The notes under the pieces were generated by a model. The model searched no databases and was not told the DNA's origin. It saw only the letters and a program-made list of their open reading frames with translations. Both the position numbers and the translations under genes were made by a program. Positions 1 to 5,031 of a DNA stretch of 6,193 nt are shown piece by piece; position 1 is the stretch's first letter; each line of letters opens with the position of its first letter. Source of the stretch: Holophagales bacterium (GTDB lineage: Bacteria; Acidobacteriota; Holophagae; Holophagales; Holophagaceae); assembly GCA_031256155.1 (NCBI GenBank), contig JAIRRD010000233.1, positions 1-6,193 on the forward strand, read 5' to 3'.

Positions 1-710
1 AGTTCAAGCAAATCGTCCCATCGGGAGACAGGCAAAAGCAATGTAACGCGCTCCGGTGGGGCTGGAATCAGGCGGACTGAAGCCCCTGTTATAATTCCAA
101 AAATGCCTTCGCTGCCCACCATTAATTGCGCCAGGTTCGGGCCGGCATTGTTCTTAACCGTGTCAATCCCGAAGCGATGGATTTCGCCATCTTCCATGAG
201 CGCGTCAACGGAGTAAACCCAGTGCCGCGTCATACCATATTTGCAGGCGCAGGGGCCGCCGGCGTTTGTCGCTAAACTGCCGCCAAATGAACACTGATCC
301 CAGGAGTTTGGATCCGGCGGATAGTACAGACCACTGCTTGCGGCGCTAAACTTTATATCCCTCAAAAACGCACTGGCTGGCGCACGGATTGCCGCTTCTG
401 TGCGAGAAAGGCTGATTTCGCCGGGGTATTCGGTAATATCCACTACTATGGCGTTCCTGGCTTGAAATGCCTGTTTGACAATGGGTACTGCTCCACCCGC
501 TTTTCCGGTTCCGGTTCCACGTGGAACCAAATTTAATCCCTCCGCTTTTGCAAGGCGCACCAATTCACACAACGCGTCAGGCCCATGAGGCTTAACAACA
601 GCTAAAGGCAAATCGCCTGTAACGTGCGATTCATCTCTGCGATAACTCTCCAGAGCTTCGGGAAGCTCGATAATCGTGGCGTTTGGAATGAAAGACAAGG
701 GGTTTCGCAT
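1..710 (-). CDS. FAD-binding oxidase, GlcD/lactate-glycolate dehydrogenase family (partial, C-terminus outside window)
   Basis: I translated this by hand from an ATG at 710-708; 236 complete codons remain open to the left edge, so the C-terminal part is missing. It is the N-terminal FAD-binding (PCMH/VAO-type) domain of a 2-hydroxyacid oxidase such as glycolate or D-lactate dehydrogenase. Visible marks are the pyrophosphate-binding loop PRGTGTG (residues 63-69) followed by GGAVP, the block YYPPDPNSWDQCSFGGSLATN (about 129-149) leading into AGGPCACKYGMTR, and GSEGIFGIITGASVRLIP (about 199-216). These blocks are typical of GlcD proteins, which pass electrons from a hydroxyacid to a quinone or partner subunit. 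The substrate cannot be told without the C-terminal half, and a fused iron-sulfur C-terminal region cannot be excluded. There is no Shine-Dalgarno sequence before the ATG; a TATAAT lies only 8 bases upstream, so the mRNA may be leaderless. A parS-like palindrome lies in the codons for residues 61-66. Confidence 0.88.
   Translation of the reverse strand, partial: MRNPLSFIPNATIIELPEALESYRRDESHVTGDLPLAVVKPHGPDALCELVRLAKAEGLNLVPRGTGTGKAGGAVPIVKQAFQARNAIVVDITEYPGEISLSRTEAAIRAPASAFLRDIKFSAASSGLYYPPDPNSWDQCSFGGSLATNAGGPCACKYGMTRHWVYSVDALMEDGEIHRFGIDTVKNNAGPNLAQLMVGSEGIFGIITGASVRLIPAPPERVTLLLPVSRWDDLLE
513..528. promoter_or_regulatory. 16-bp perfect palindrome resembling a ParB-binding parS site
   Basis: The sequence GGTTCCACGTGGAACC is a perfect palindrome. 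Its 14-bp core GTTCCACGTGGAAC matches the GTTYCACGTGRAAC core of bacterial chromosomal parS sites (Bacillus-type consensus TGTTTCACGTGAAACA; C/G variants occur in proteobacteria). It lies inside the oxidase gene, over the codons of the FAD pyrophosphate loop V-P-R-G-T, so coding constraint may contribute. parS sites are often intragenic. No parA or parB gene is in the window, so function is inferred only from the match. Confidence 0.4.
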
Positions 711-730
711 TGTTTTTGATTATATAGTCG

Positions 731-766
731 TTTTACTTGTGAAACATAAATGCTCCACAAGTAAAA
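731..766. repeat. Perfect 11-bp inverted repeat, 14-base spacer, upstream of the oxidase gene
   Basis: TTTTACTTGTG (731-741) is exactly mirrored by CACAAGTAAAA (756-766). The repeat sits 21 bases upstream of the oxidase start codon, where it would overlap the -35 area of the start-proximal TATAAT. It could be a dimeric repressor/activator operator or an RNA hairpin in a longer leader. The arm contains TTGTGAAA when read on into the spacer, similar to the repeat at 982-1012. Confidence 0.6.
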
Positions 767-783
767 TGTGCGGATGCGCTAGA

Positions 784-837
784 CTGCGCCGTAATGGAGC
801 GAGCCGCCATCGGCGGGGAGCGGAATGGAAGGCGCAG
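784..837. repeat. GC-rich imperfect hairpin element
   Basis: An outer 7-bp stem CTGCGCC (784-790) / GGCGCAG (831-837) encloses an inner CCGCC-ATC-GGCGG hairpin (804-816). The intervening arms carry the words GGAGCG (796-801, 817-822) and AATGGA (793-798, 824-829) twice each. The block is far richer in GC than the sequence on either side, which gives it the look of an inserted REP/MITE-like palindromic unit or a structured leader RNA. Only one copy is visible here, so its status as a dispersed repeat is inference. Confidence 0.4.
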
Positions 838-876
838 GAGGTGCTTGCCTATCTGTACCGTTTGTCAAAGGCCTTG

Positions 877-905
877 ATTATACCAATTCAACTACAATAA
901 GTTAA
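877..905 (-). promoter_or_regulatory. Candidate sigma-70-type promoter reading towards the oxidase gene
   Basis: On the minus strand a -35 TTAACT (905-900) is followed by a 17-base spacer and a consensus -10 TATAAT (882-877), with TG one base before the -10 (extended -10). Spacing is ideal and the -35 matches 4 of 6. Transcription would start near 870 and give a leader of about 160 bases containing the 784-837 hairpin and the 731-766 inverted repeat before the oxidase ATG. Confidence 0.4.
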
Positions 906-949
906 ACCGCTATATAATTTCGCAAATCCTTTTTGTTTCAGTCGAACTC

Positions 950-978
950 TTGAAATACATCCGTCATGCCGATAGACT
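950..978 (+). promoter_or_regulatory. Candidate sigma-70-type promoter for the TonB-domain gene
   Basis: TTGAAA (950-955, 5 of 6 matches to TTGACA), a 17-base spacer and TAGACT (973-978, 4 of 6 to TATAAT) would place the transcription start near 985. That start lies inside the perfect inverted repeat at 982-1012, the usual position for a repressor operator. The -10 match is mediocre, so this is a moderate guess. Confidence 0.3.
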
Positions 979-981
979 TTA

Positions 982-1012
982 TTTCATGTGAAATAGCACA
1001 TTTCACATGAAA
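982..1012. promoter_or_regulatory. Perfect 12-bp inverted repeat, likely operator
   Basis: TTTCATGTGAAA (982-993) is exactly mirrored by TTTCACATGAAA (1001-1012) around a 7-base spacer. Each arm is itself a near-palindrome of form TTTCA-NN-TGAAA, so the site could hold two adjacent dimers or one dimer across the whole. It lies 35 bases before the ATG at 1048 and over the predicted start of transcription. Binding by a repressor is inferred from position and symmetry; the regulator is not in the window. Confidence 0.55.
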
Positions 1013-1035
1013 CTGCCATACAATTTAGTCATTGT

Positions 1036-1040
1036 GGGGG
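1036..1040 (+). promoter_or_regulatory. Ribosome binding site of the TonB-domain gene
   Basis: A GGGGG run lies 7 bases before the ATG at 1048 and supports that start over the ATG at 1043, which is in another frame, and the in-frame Met at 1057. Confidence 0.5.
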
Positions 1041-1047
1041 CTATGTT

Positions 1048-1785
1048 ATGTTCAGGATGTTGAACAAACTGATTGTCTTTGTTTTTGTAGCTCTGTTTTC
1101 AATGACGCTGGTTGCGCAGCCAAAGATGCTGGCGGTTCTGCCGCCAAAGGTAAGTGATAAAAACATCAGCTCGTCTTTTCAGAGCCACTTGCGCGATTTG
1201 CTGGAAAAAACTGTTTCAAGTGTCAGTTTTTACAAGATGATTGACAGAATCCGCATAGATCGAATTATGAGACTCAATCAAAATGAAATACATCTCGATA
1301 AATCGCCGATAGAACTTGGGGAGTTATTGAATGTTGATTTTGTAGTGGCGTCGCATTTGCAATTATTGAAAAACAAAAAAATATCTATTAATTGCTCGTT
1401 AAATATGATTAAAGTGGGTGAAGCTATAAAAACAATTGAAGTTATAACAGAAAATGATGATACCGCTTTTAAAACTGCCTGTGAAACACTGATTAAAAAA
1501 TTAAACATAGAACCTGTGTACAATTATGAAATGGTAAAAATTCTGCAAAAACCACCTGAACCGCCATATCCGCCATTGGCCAGGACTGCCAGAATAAAAG
1601 GGACTGTTGTGGTTGAAATCACTGTTGGGTCTGATGGCCTGCCTTACAAACTAAAAGCTATTGAAGGACCAACACTGTTATATACCTTTGCTATCGATTA
1701 TTGTAAGAAGTGGAAATTTAAACCCGCGATATTGAATGAACAGCCTGTTGAGGCTAAGTTTACTGTAAAACATATTTACAAATAA
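1048..1785 (+). CDS. Secreted protein with CsgG/TolB-N-like domain fused to a TonB C-terminal domain
   Basis: The 245-residue product starts with a signal peptide: Lys7, then a hydrophobic stretch from 8 to about 22, and likely signal peptidase I cleavage after LVA (residue 23). There is no lipobox cysteine. Residues about 26-155 read like the CsgG/TolB-N type of domain: LAVLPPKV opening strand, a helix, then FYKMIDRIRIDRIM, IELGELLNVDFVVASHL and a final helix CETLIKKLNI. Residues about 167-245 are a TonB C-terminal domain: PPYPPLARTARIKGTVVVEI, then VGSDGLPYKL and the signature KKWKFKPAILNEQPVEAKFTV. Normal TonB has an N-terminal membrane anchor and a proline-rich spacer, neither kept here if the signal is cleaved, so energy transduction by ExbBD is doubtful. 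A periplasmic adaptor or envelope-assembly protein is more likely, but the role is unknown. The middle of the gene is strikingly AT-rich (about 25-30% GC in 1381-1500, against roughly 50% in the genes to the right). Confidence 0.85.
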   Translation: MFRMLNKLIVFVFVALFSMTLVAQPKMLAVLPPKVSDKNISSSFQSHLRDLLEKTVSSVSFYKMIDRIRIDRIMRLNQNEIHLDKSPIELGELLNVDFVVASHLQLLKNKKISINCSLNMIKVGEAIKTIEVITENDDTAFKTACETLIKKLNIEPVYNYEMVKILQKPPEPPYPPLARTARIKGTVVVEITVGSDGLPYKLKAIEGPTLLYTFAIDYCKKWKFKPAILNEQPVEAKFTVKHIYK

Positions 1786-1814
1786 AACACAACCTGGATA
1801 ATTGTAAATTTTTT
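1774..1814 (+). terminator. Weak Rho-independent terminator candidate after the TonB-domain gene
   Basis: ATTTACAA (1774-1781) is mirrored exactly by TTGTAAAT (1802-1809), and a run of six T follows (1809-1814). The stem overlaps the stop codon and is AT-rich with a 20-base loop, so it would be weak. The position between two convergent genes makes a terminator plausible. Confidence 0.3.
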
Positions 1815-1857
1815 AAAACTATAGCAGTTTAACTTTGAGAATGTAAATTGCTCCATC

Positions 1858-2574
1858 TCACATGGAATCGCTATAGACCAATGTTCCGATGGCTTCGCCT
1901 TGAACAGCGGCAACCAGATTACCCGGCTCATTCATATCAAAAACAAATATGGGGATACCGCTGTCACGGCAAATGGTTATTGCCGCTCCGTCCATAACCT
2001 TCAGATTTTTTTCTATGACATCCTGGTAAGAAATGCTGTCAAAGCGCGTGGCTTTCGGGTCTTTTTTGGGGTCAGCTGTGTAAATGCCATTCACGTTAGT
2101 GGCTTTCATGACCACTTCAGCTTCTATTTCAATGGCACGCAGCGCTGCCGCTGTATCAGTACTAAAGAAAGGGTTGCCTGTACCTGCCCCGAAAATAACG
2201 ACACGCCCTTTTGTTAAATGGCTCATGGCGCGTCGCCGGACGAATGATTCCGCTACTTTCTGCATTTCGATACCACTGAGTACTCTGGCCTGGATACCTA
2301 AATGCTCAATGGCGTCTTGCAGGGCAAGCGCATTTATGACTGTTGCCAGCATTCCCATGTGATCAGCTGTCACTCTGTCCATACCTCTGGTAGCGCCGAG
2401 TATTCCGCGAAAGATGTTTCCGCCGCCTATCACGATCCCGACAGCGACACCTTGATTTTGTATTTCTTTTATTTGCTCGGCAACGCGGTTTACCACAAGA
2501 GGATCAATGCCGCTCTTTTGCTGGCCCATTAAGGCTTCGCCGGATAGTTTGAGCAATATGCGCTTGTATTTCAT
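1858..2574 (-). CDS. pyrH: UMP kinase (uridylate kinase)
   Basis: A 238-residue bacterial UMP kinase of the amino acid kinase fold, about the family's usual length (E. coli 241). It phosphorylates UMP to UDP with ATP in the cytoplasm, the first committed step from UMP to UTP and CTP; the family is a hexamer controlled by GTP and UTP. Visible motifs are KLSGEAL (9-15), GGGNIFRG (50-57), [21 protein letters not shown] (from 66), [13 protein letters not shown] (131-143), [13 protein letters not shown] (157-169) and VMDGAA followed by [11 protein letters not shown] chose the ATG at 2574, giving [15 protein letters not shown] as in homologues, with a G-rich ribosome site 5 bases upstream (2585-2580). 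An in-frame GTG at 2619 would add 15 unconserved residues. pyrH lies 66 bases after plsX and is the last gene of the run; the frequent partner frr is not next to it, since a convergent gene follows. Confidence 0.97.
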   Translation of the reverse strand: MKYKRILLKLSGEALMGQQKSGIDPLVVNRVAEQIKEIQNQGVAVGIVIGGGNIFRGILGATRGMDRVTADHMGMLATVINALALQDAIEHLGIQARVLSGIEMQKVAESFVRRRAMSHLTKGRVVIFGAGTGNPFFSTDTAAALRAIEIEAEVVMKATNVNGIYTADPKKDPKATRFDSISYQDVIEKNLKVMDGAAITICRDSGIPIFVFDMNEPGNLVAAVQGEAIGTLVYSDSM

Positions 2575-2640
2575 AACGGCCCCCCGGATTTTACAAAGCG
2601 CATCCCGTTTGGGAGGCACGGTGCGTTGAATTACCCGTAA

Positions 2641-3687
2641 TCACGTGGTCTCGGTTTCATGAGACGGATGCAGCAAATGGAGCATCCGCTCTTGAATTCT
2701 GCTCGGGATTTTATTTTTTGCCCCGCTGGCCGCGACTCGAATAGCGTTGTACACCGCACGTTCATTGCTGCGACCATGCCCGATGATTGATATGCCTTTT
2801 ACACCGAGAAGCGGCGCACCGCCATACTCGGCATAGTCCAATTTTTTATAAAAACTTCGCATTGAGGGCCGAACCAGTAAACCGCCTATGCGACTCAGTA
2901 AATTTTTTCTTAAACTGCCTCTGAGACCATCAAAGACGCCTTCCGCCAGCGCCTCGGATGATTTGAGTACTACATTGCCGACAAAACCATCGCAGGCCAC
3001 TACGTTGAATTTGCCGTTCCAGATATCGCGCCCTTCAGCGTTTCCGCCAAAATTGATGTCCAGATGTCTTAGAGCGTCCAGAGCATGGCGTGTGGTTTCT
3101 GAGCCTTTGCCGTCTTCTTCCCCAACGCTCAGAACTCCGATTCTGGGGTCTGGAATGCCCAGTACTTCTTCAGCATAAACAGCGCCCATCAGGGCAAACT
3201 GAGCCAAATGCTCGGATTTGCAGTCAACATTGGCACCAACGTCCAGCAAAACTATGGGATTACTGCCAAAAGTGGGAAGAATTGTCGCAAGGCAGGGACG
3301 ATAAACACCGGGAAGTGTGCCTATGACTTTCATGGAAGCTACCATGGCCGCACCTGTGTGACCCATTGAAACCATTCCGTAAGCATTGCCTTCGCGAACA
3401 CATTCGGCGGCAACTCTGACAGAGCTGTTCTTTTTTTCTTTGAGTATGCTGGTTGCTTTGTCGTCCATTGTCACTACTGAATCTGCATGGACGATTTTTG
3501 CGCGGCTCAACAGCTCACCCTGTATGCCGTGGCTGAATAAACTTGATTCGATTTCCGCCTGATTTCCAACGAGGAGTAGGCAAAGCTCCGGCATGGCTTT
3601 GAGAGCCATAGCCGCTCCGGAAAGAATCACTTGGGAACCATGATCGCCACCCATTACATCCAGAGCTATGCTGTTAAAAGCTGACAC
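2641..3687 (-). CDS. plsX: Phosphate acyltransferase PlsX
   Basis: PlsX converts acyl-ACP and phosphate into acyl-phosphate, the donor used by PlsY in the first step of glycerophospholipid synthesis; it acts at the cytoplasmic membrane face. With the start chosen here it has 348 residues, normal for the family. Motifs seen: IALDVMGGDHG (7-17), SMGHTGAA (107-114), LLDVGANVDCK (148-158), SVGEEDGKGSE (187-197), CDGFVGNVVLK (232-242), and LDYAEYGGAPLLGVKG then IIGHGRS (to about 307), all hallmark PlsX blocks. The GTG at 3687 is preferred: GAGG lies 5 bases upstream, overlapping the rpmF stop codon, and the protein then begins just before the conserved IALD strand. A longer frame from a GTG at 3744 would overlap rpmF by 50 bases. 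Only 7 bases separate it from rpmF, so the two are surely co-transcribed and probably translationally coupled. Confidence 0.97.
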   Translation of the reverse strand: MSAFNSIALDVMGGDHGSQVILSGAAMALKAMPELCLLLVGNQAEIESSLFSHGIQGELLSRAKIVHADSVVTMDDKATSILKEKKNSSVRVAAECVREGNAYGMVSMGHTGAAMVASMKVIGTLPGVYRPCLATILPTFGSNPIVLLDVGANVDCKSEHLAQFALMGAVYAEEVLGIPDPRIGVLSVGEEDGKGSETTRHALDALRHLDINFGGNAEGRDIWNGKFNVVACDGFVGNVVLKSSEALAEGVFDGLRGSLRKNLLSRIGGLLVRPSMRSFYKKLDYAEYGGAPLLGVKGISIIGHGRSNERAVYNAIRVAASGAKNKIPSRIQERMLHLLHPSHETETT

Positions 3688-3694
3688 CTTTGCC

Positions 3695-3880
3695 TCAGAC
3701 CGTTTCACGAAGTCTGATGGCCTGTTTACCTCTGTAAAAACCACAGATTGGGCAGACGCGGTGTGGAAGTTTGGCAGCGCCGCAATTTGGACAAGTGCTT
3801 GAACTCATTACGTCTAATGCGTCATGTGTACGGCGGCGGTCGCGGCGGGCTTTGGAATGACGACGCTTTGGATTTGGCAT
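3695..3880 (-). CDS. rpmF: 50S ribosomal protein bL32
   Basis: A 61-residue basic protein with the bL32 layout: the N-terminal MPNPKRRHSKARRDRRRTH corresponds to the usual PKRK.SKSRRDKRR.H segment that threads into 23S rRNA. A zinc ribbon follows with four cysteines, C30-x2-C33 and C43-x2-C46 (CPNC and CPIC), so it is the zinc-binding (C+) form, then GFYRGKQAI. The ATG at 3880 is preceded by TAAGGAG with a 6-base spacer, the best ribosome site in the window, fitting high ribosomal-protein expression. It sits between yceD (43 bases upstream) and plsX (7 bases downstream), the conserved order in many bacteria. Confidence 0.97.
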   Translation of the reverse strand: MPNPKRRHSKARRDRRRTHDALDVMSSSTCPNCGAAKLPHRVCPICGFYRGKQAIRLRETV

Positions 3881-3886
3881 TTAATA

Positions 3887-3893
3887 CTCCTTA
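3887..3893 (-). promoter_or_regulatory. Strong ribosome binding site of rpmF
   Basis: On the minus strand TAAGGAG is followed by the 6-base spacer TATTAA and the ATG at 3880. It is a near-consensus Shine-Dalgarno, in contrast to the weak or absent sites before yceD and the oxidase gene. Confidence 0.7.
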
Positions 3894-3923
3894 CTTGGGT
3901 TTTGACCGGGGATAAAGCCAGGG

Positions 3924-4478
3924 TCATGGTTTCAGATCCAGCTTTATTTCGGCAAGGGCCTTGGCAAGTGCCCCCGGCGTTTTGCTGTACTCGGGGCGGC
4001 ACTGACACTGCCCCTTGTTTAAATTTTTACCACAGTATGAACATAATCCGCGACAATCTTCTCTGCAAAGCAACTGCATGGGACGCTGCAAAATAAATTG
4101 CTCCCTGACCATGACTTCTTCGTCAAGTATTTCTTCGGGCAAATATACAACGTCAAGGTCTTGTGTACCAAGTGTGTGGGAGCCTCTTGTTACGAGTTCA
4201 GGGTCGGAACTGCCCAGAAACTGGGAGAGAATGGCTACAGGCTTGTCTATTGGCTCAAGGCAGCGGCAGCAAGTACTCTCATAGACAGCTTCGGCCTGAA
4301 TATCAAAGAAGACATCCTTTTTTGAGGGCTGGGCGAACATTCGCCAATGAAGCTCTCGCAGAATTTCATTTCCTTCCAGGTCCATACACCCAACGGAACC
4401 TTCCAGACGAAGGCCTTCAATGGGAAGTTTGGACAGGTCAATCACACAGTCACTAGGGAGCTTCAACAGGCGCGGCAT
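3924..4478 (-). CDS. yceD: DUF177 / YceD family protein (23S rRNA accumulation protein)
   Basis: A 184-residue member of the DUF177 (YceD) family. The family is needed for normal 23S rRNA/50S accumulation in E. coli and plants and usually sits directly before rpmF, as here. Visible features are an N-terminal segment VIDLSKLPIEGL, a cysteine group STCCRCLEPI (C70, C71, C73), an acidic DLDVVYLPEEILD segment (about 107-119), and the C-terminal block LCREDCRGLCSYCGKNLNKG with C138, C142, C146, C149, then CQC (C158, C160), suggesting metal binding as in many non-enterobacterial members. The start is uncertain. The ATG at 4478 overlaps the end of the pilin gene by 26 bases and lacks a clear ribosome site; a frame from 4535 and a GTG at 4445 are alternatives. 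The overlap implies translation coupled to the pilin. Confidence 0.88.
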   Translation of the reverse strand: MPRLLKLPSDCVIDLSKLPIEGLRLEGSVGCMDLEGNEILRELHWRMFAQPSKKDVFFDIQAEAVYESTCCRCLEPIDKPVAILSQFLGSSDPELVTRGSHTLGTQDLDVVYLPEEILDEEVMVREQFILQRPMQLLCREDCRGLCSYCGKNLNKGQCQCRPEYSKTPGALAKALAEIKLDLKP

Positions 4479-4944
4479 CAGCCGTGACGGATTCAACGGC
4501 ACTGTCTCTCTGCAATATTGTTCCTGGCGCGCCAATCACTCTGTCCTGGGTGATGATAATCGGGCCTAATTCTTCGCCCTTATCCGGGCGTCCGGCACAT
4601 TTGATCTCAAACGTGATCTTTGTTGACTTGCCTTCATAGGGGTTGCCCCAGGGGTCGTTGGCTGGAAGATCAACCCTGAGCATGTTTTTGTTCACTAATG
4701 TGGAACCTGCGCCAACCATTGCCTCCCAACTGCCTAACTCTGGATAATTGCCGGTTTTCAGGTAGTATTCCGTGAGCCCGTTTCTGACCTGTGTCAAAAT
4801 ATCAAAAGCCTGCATACGTCTGGCTTCATCTGTCTGATTGCCCATAAACTTCAGGCCGACAACGGCGATGATGCCTATAATTGTCAGCGCAATCATGAGT
4901 TCCATCAGCGAGAATCCTTTTTGTTTCTTTCGCGCAGTTTTCAT
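4453..4944 (-). CDS. Type II secretion major pseudopilin-like protein (GspG-like) / type IV pilin-like
   Basis: A 163-residue class III prepilin. A short basic leader MKTARKKQKG ends in the prepilin peptidase site G10|F11, followed by FSLMELMIALTIIGIIAVVG with Glu5 of the mature protein (E15) in place; this is the N-terminal helix that anchors and packs the fibre. The region with YYLKTGNYPE (60-69) and DPWGNPYEG (97-105), then FEIKCAGRPDKGEE, follows the GspG pattern (DPWGNPY, then a calcium-loop-like Gly/Asp/Glu-rich stretch). It is a little longer than typical GspG (about 140) with an extra Ala/Val/Glu tail from about 146. No other secretion genes (GspD, E, F) are present, so it may be an orphan pseudopilin or minor pilin. 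ATG 4944 has AGGGG 6 bases upstream. Downstream it overlaps yceD. Confidence 0.85.
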   Translation of the reverse strand: MKTARKKQKGFSLMELMIALTIIGIIAVVGLKFMGNQTDEARRMQAFDILTQVRNGLTEYYLKTGNYPELGSWEAMVGAGSTLVNKNMLRVDLPANDPWGNPYEGKSTKITFEIKCAGRPDKGEELGPIIITQDRVIGAPGTILQRDSAVESVTADAAPVEAP

Positions 4945-4950
4945 AAAAAA

Positions 4951-4955
4951 CCCCT
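4951..4955 (-). promoter_or_regulatory. Ribosome binding site of the pseudopilin gene
   Basis: AGGGG on the minus strand with a 6-base poly-T spacer to the ATG at 4944; it supports this start and the full prepilin leader. Confidence 0.6.
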
Positions 4956-4958
4956 AAG

Positions 4959-4970
4959 AAAAGTACTTTT
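4959..4970. repeat. 12-bp perfect palindrome upstream of the pseudopilin gene
   Basis: AAAAGTACTTTT is a perfect palindrome ending 3 bases before the AGGGG ribosome site. With no loop it is better seen as a possible protein-binding site than as an RNA hairpin. In AT-rich DNA such a palindrome can arise by chance. Confidence 0.35.
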
Positions 4971-4979
4971 ACAGTGTAT

Positions 4980-5031
4980 AGCAATTCCATTATGTTTGTG
5001 CACTGATGTTGAAAAAAGTAACAGAATTGCT
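4980..5031. repeat. 8-bp inverted repeat in the regulator-pilin gap
   Basis: AGCAATTC (4980-4987) is mirrored by GAATTGCT (5024-5031) across 36 bases, filling much of the 100-base gap. It may be a pair of binding half-sites for a regulator of the pilin gene. The gap has no sigma-54 -24/-12 element (TGGCAC-N5-TTGC) that I can find, and only weak sigma-70 matches such as TGCACA-16-TATACA on the minus strand. Confidence 0.3.

Larger units (their letters stand above)
711..1047. other. Divergent intergenic region, no convincing protein gene
   Basis: This 337-base stretch separates the minus-strand oxidase from the plus-strand TonB-domain gene. From left to right it holds a TATAAT close to the oxidase start (724-719), a perfect 11-bp inverted repeat (731-766), a GC-rich hairpin element (784-837), a good minus-strand promoter (905-877), a plausible plus-strand promoter (950-978) and a perfect 12-bp inverted repeat (982-1012). 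Reading frames crossing it have no recognisable protein content, and the longest runs through the hairpin element. I see no tRNA. Confidence 0.7.

Noticed and set aside
676..900. Plus-strand 74-codon open frame
   Set aside because: It overlaps the oxidase start, crosses the inverted repeat and the GC-rich hairpin, and has no ribosome site or recognisable protein content.
1278..1523. Minus-strand open frame inside the TonB-domain gene
   Set aside because: It is a shadow of the well-supported plus-strand gene, which has a signal peptide and two recognisable domains.
1816..1830. AAACT-ATAGC-AGTTT as a terminator for pyrH
   Set aside because: The stem is only 5 AT-rich base pairs with a mismatch beyond, and no T run follows on the minus strand.
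1900..2532. Plus-strand open frames opposite pyrH
   Set aside because: They lie antisense to a clear UMP kinase and show no domain content.
2575..2619. Longer pyrH from a GTG at 2619
   Set aside because: The extra 15 residues are not seen in the family, and the ATG at 2574 has a G-rich ribosome site and the canonical [13 protein letters not shown] start.
2888..3326. Plus-strand open frames opposite plsX
   Set aside because: They are antisense shadows of a highly conserved PlsX.
3688..3744. Longer plsX from a GTG at 3744
   Set aside because: It would overlap rpmF by 50 bases; the GTG at 3687 has a GAGG site at the right distance and begins at the conserved N-terminus.
3824..4456. Several plus- and minus-strand open frames over rpmF and yceD
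   Set aside because: They overlap genes supported by family motifs and conserved gene order; none has its own ribosome site or motif.
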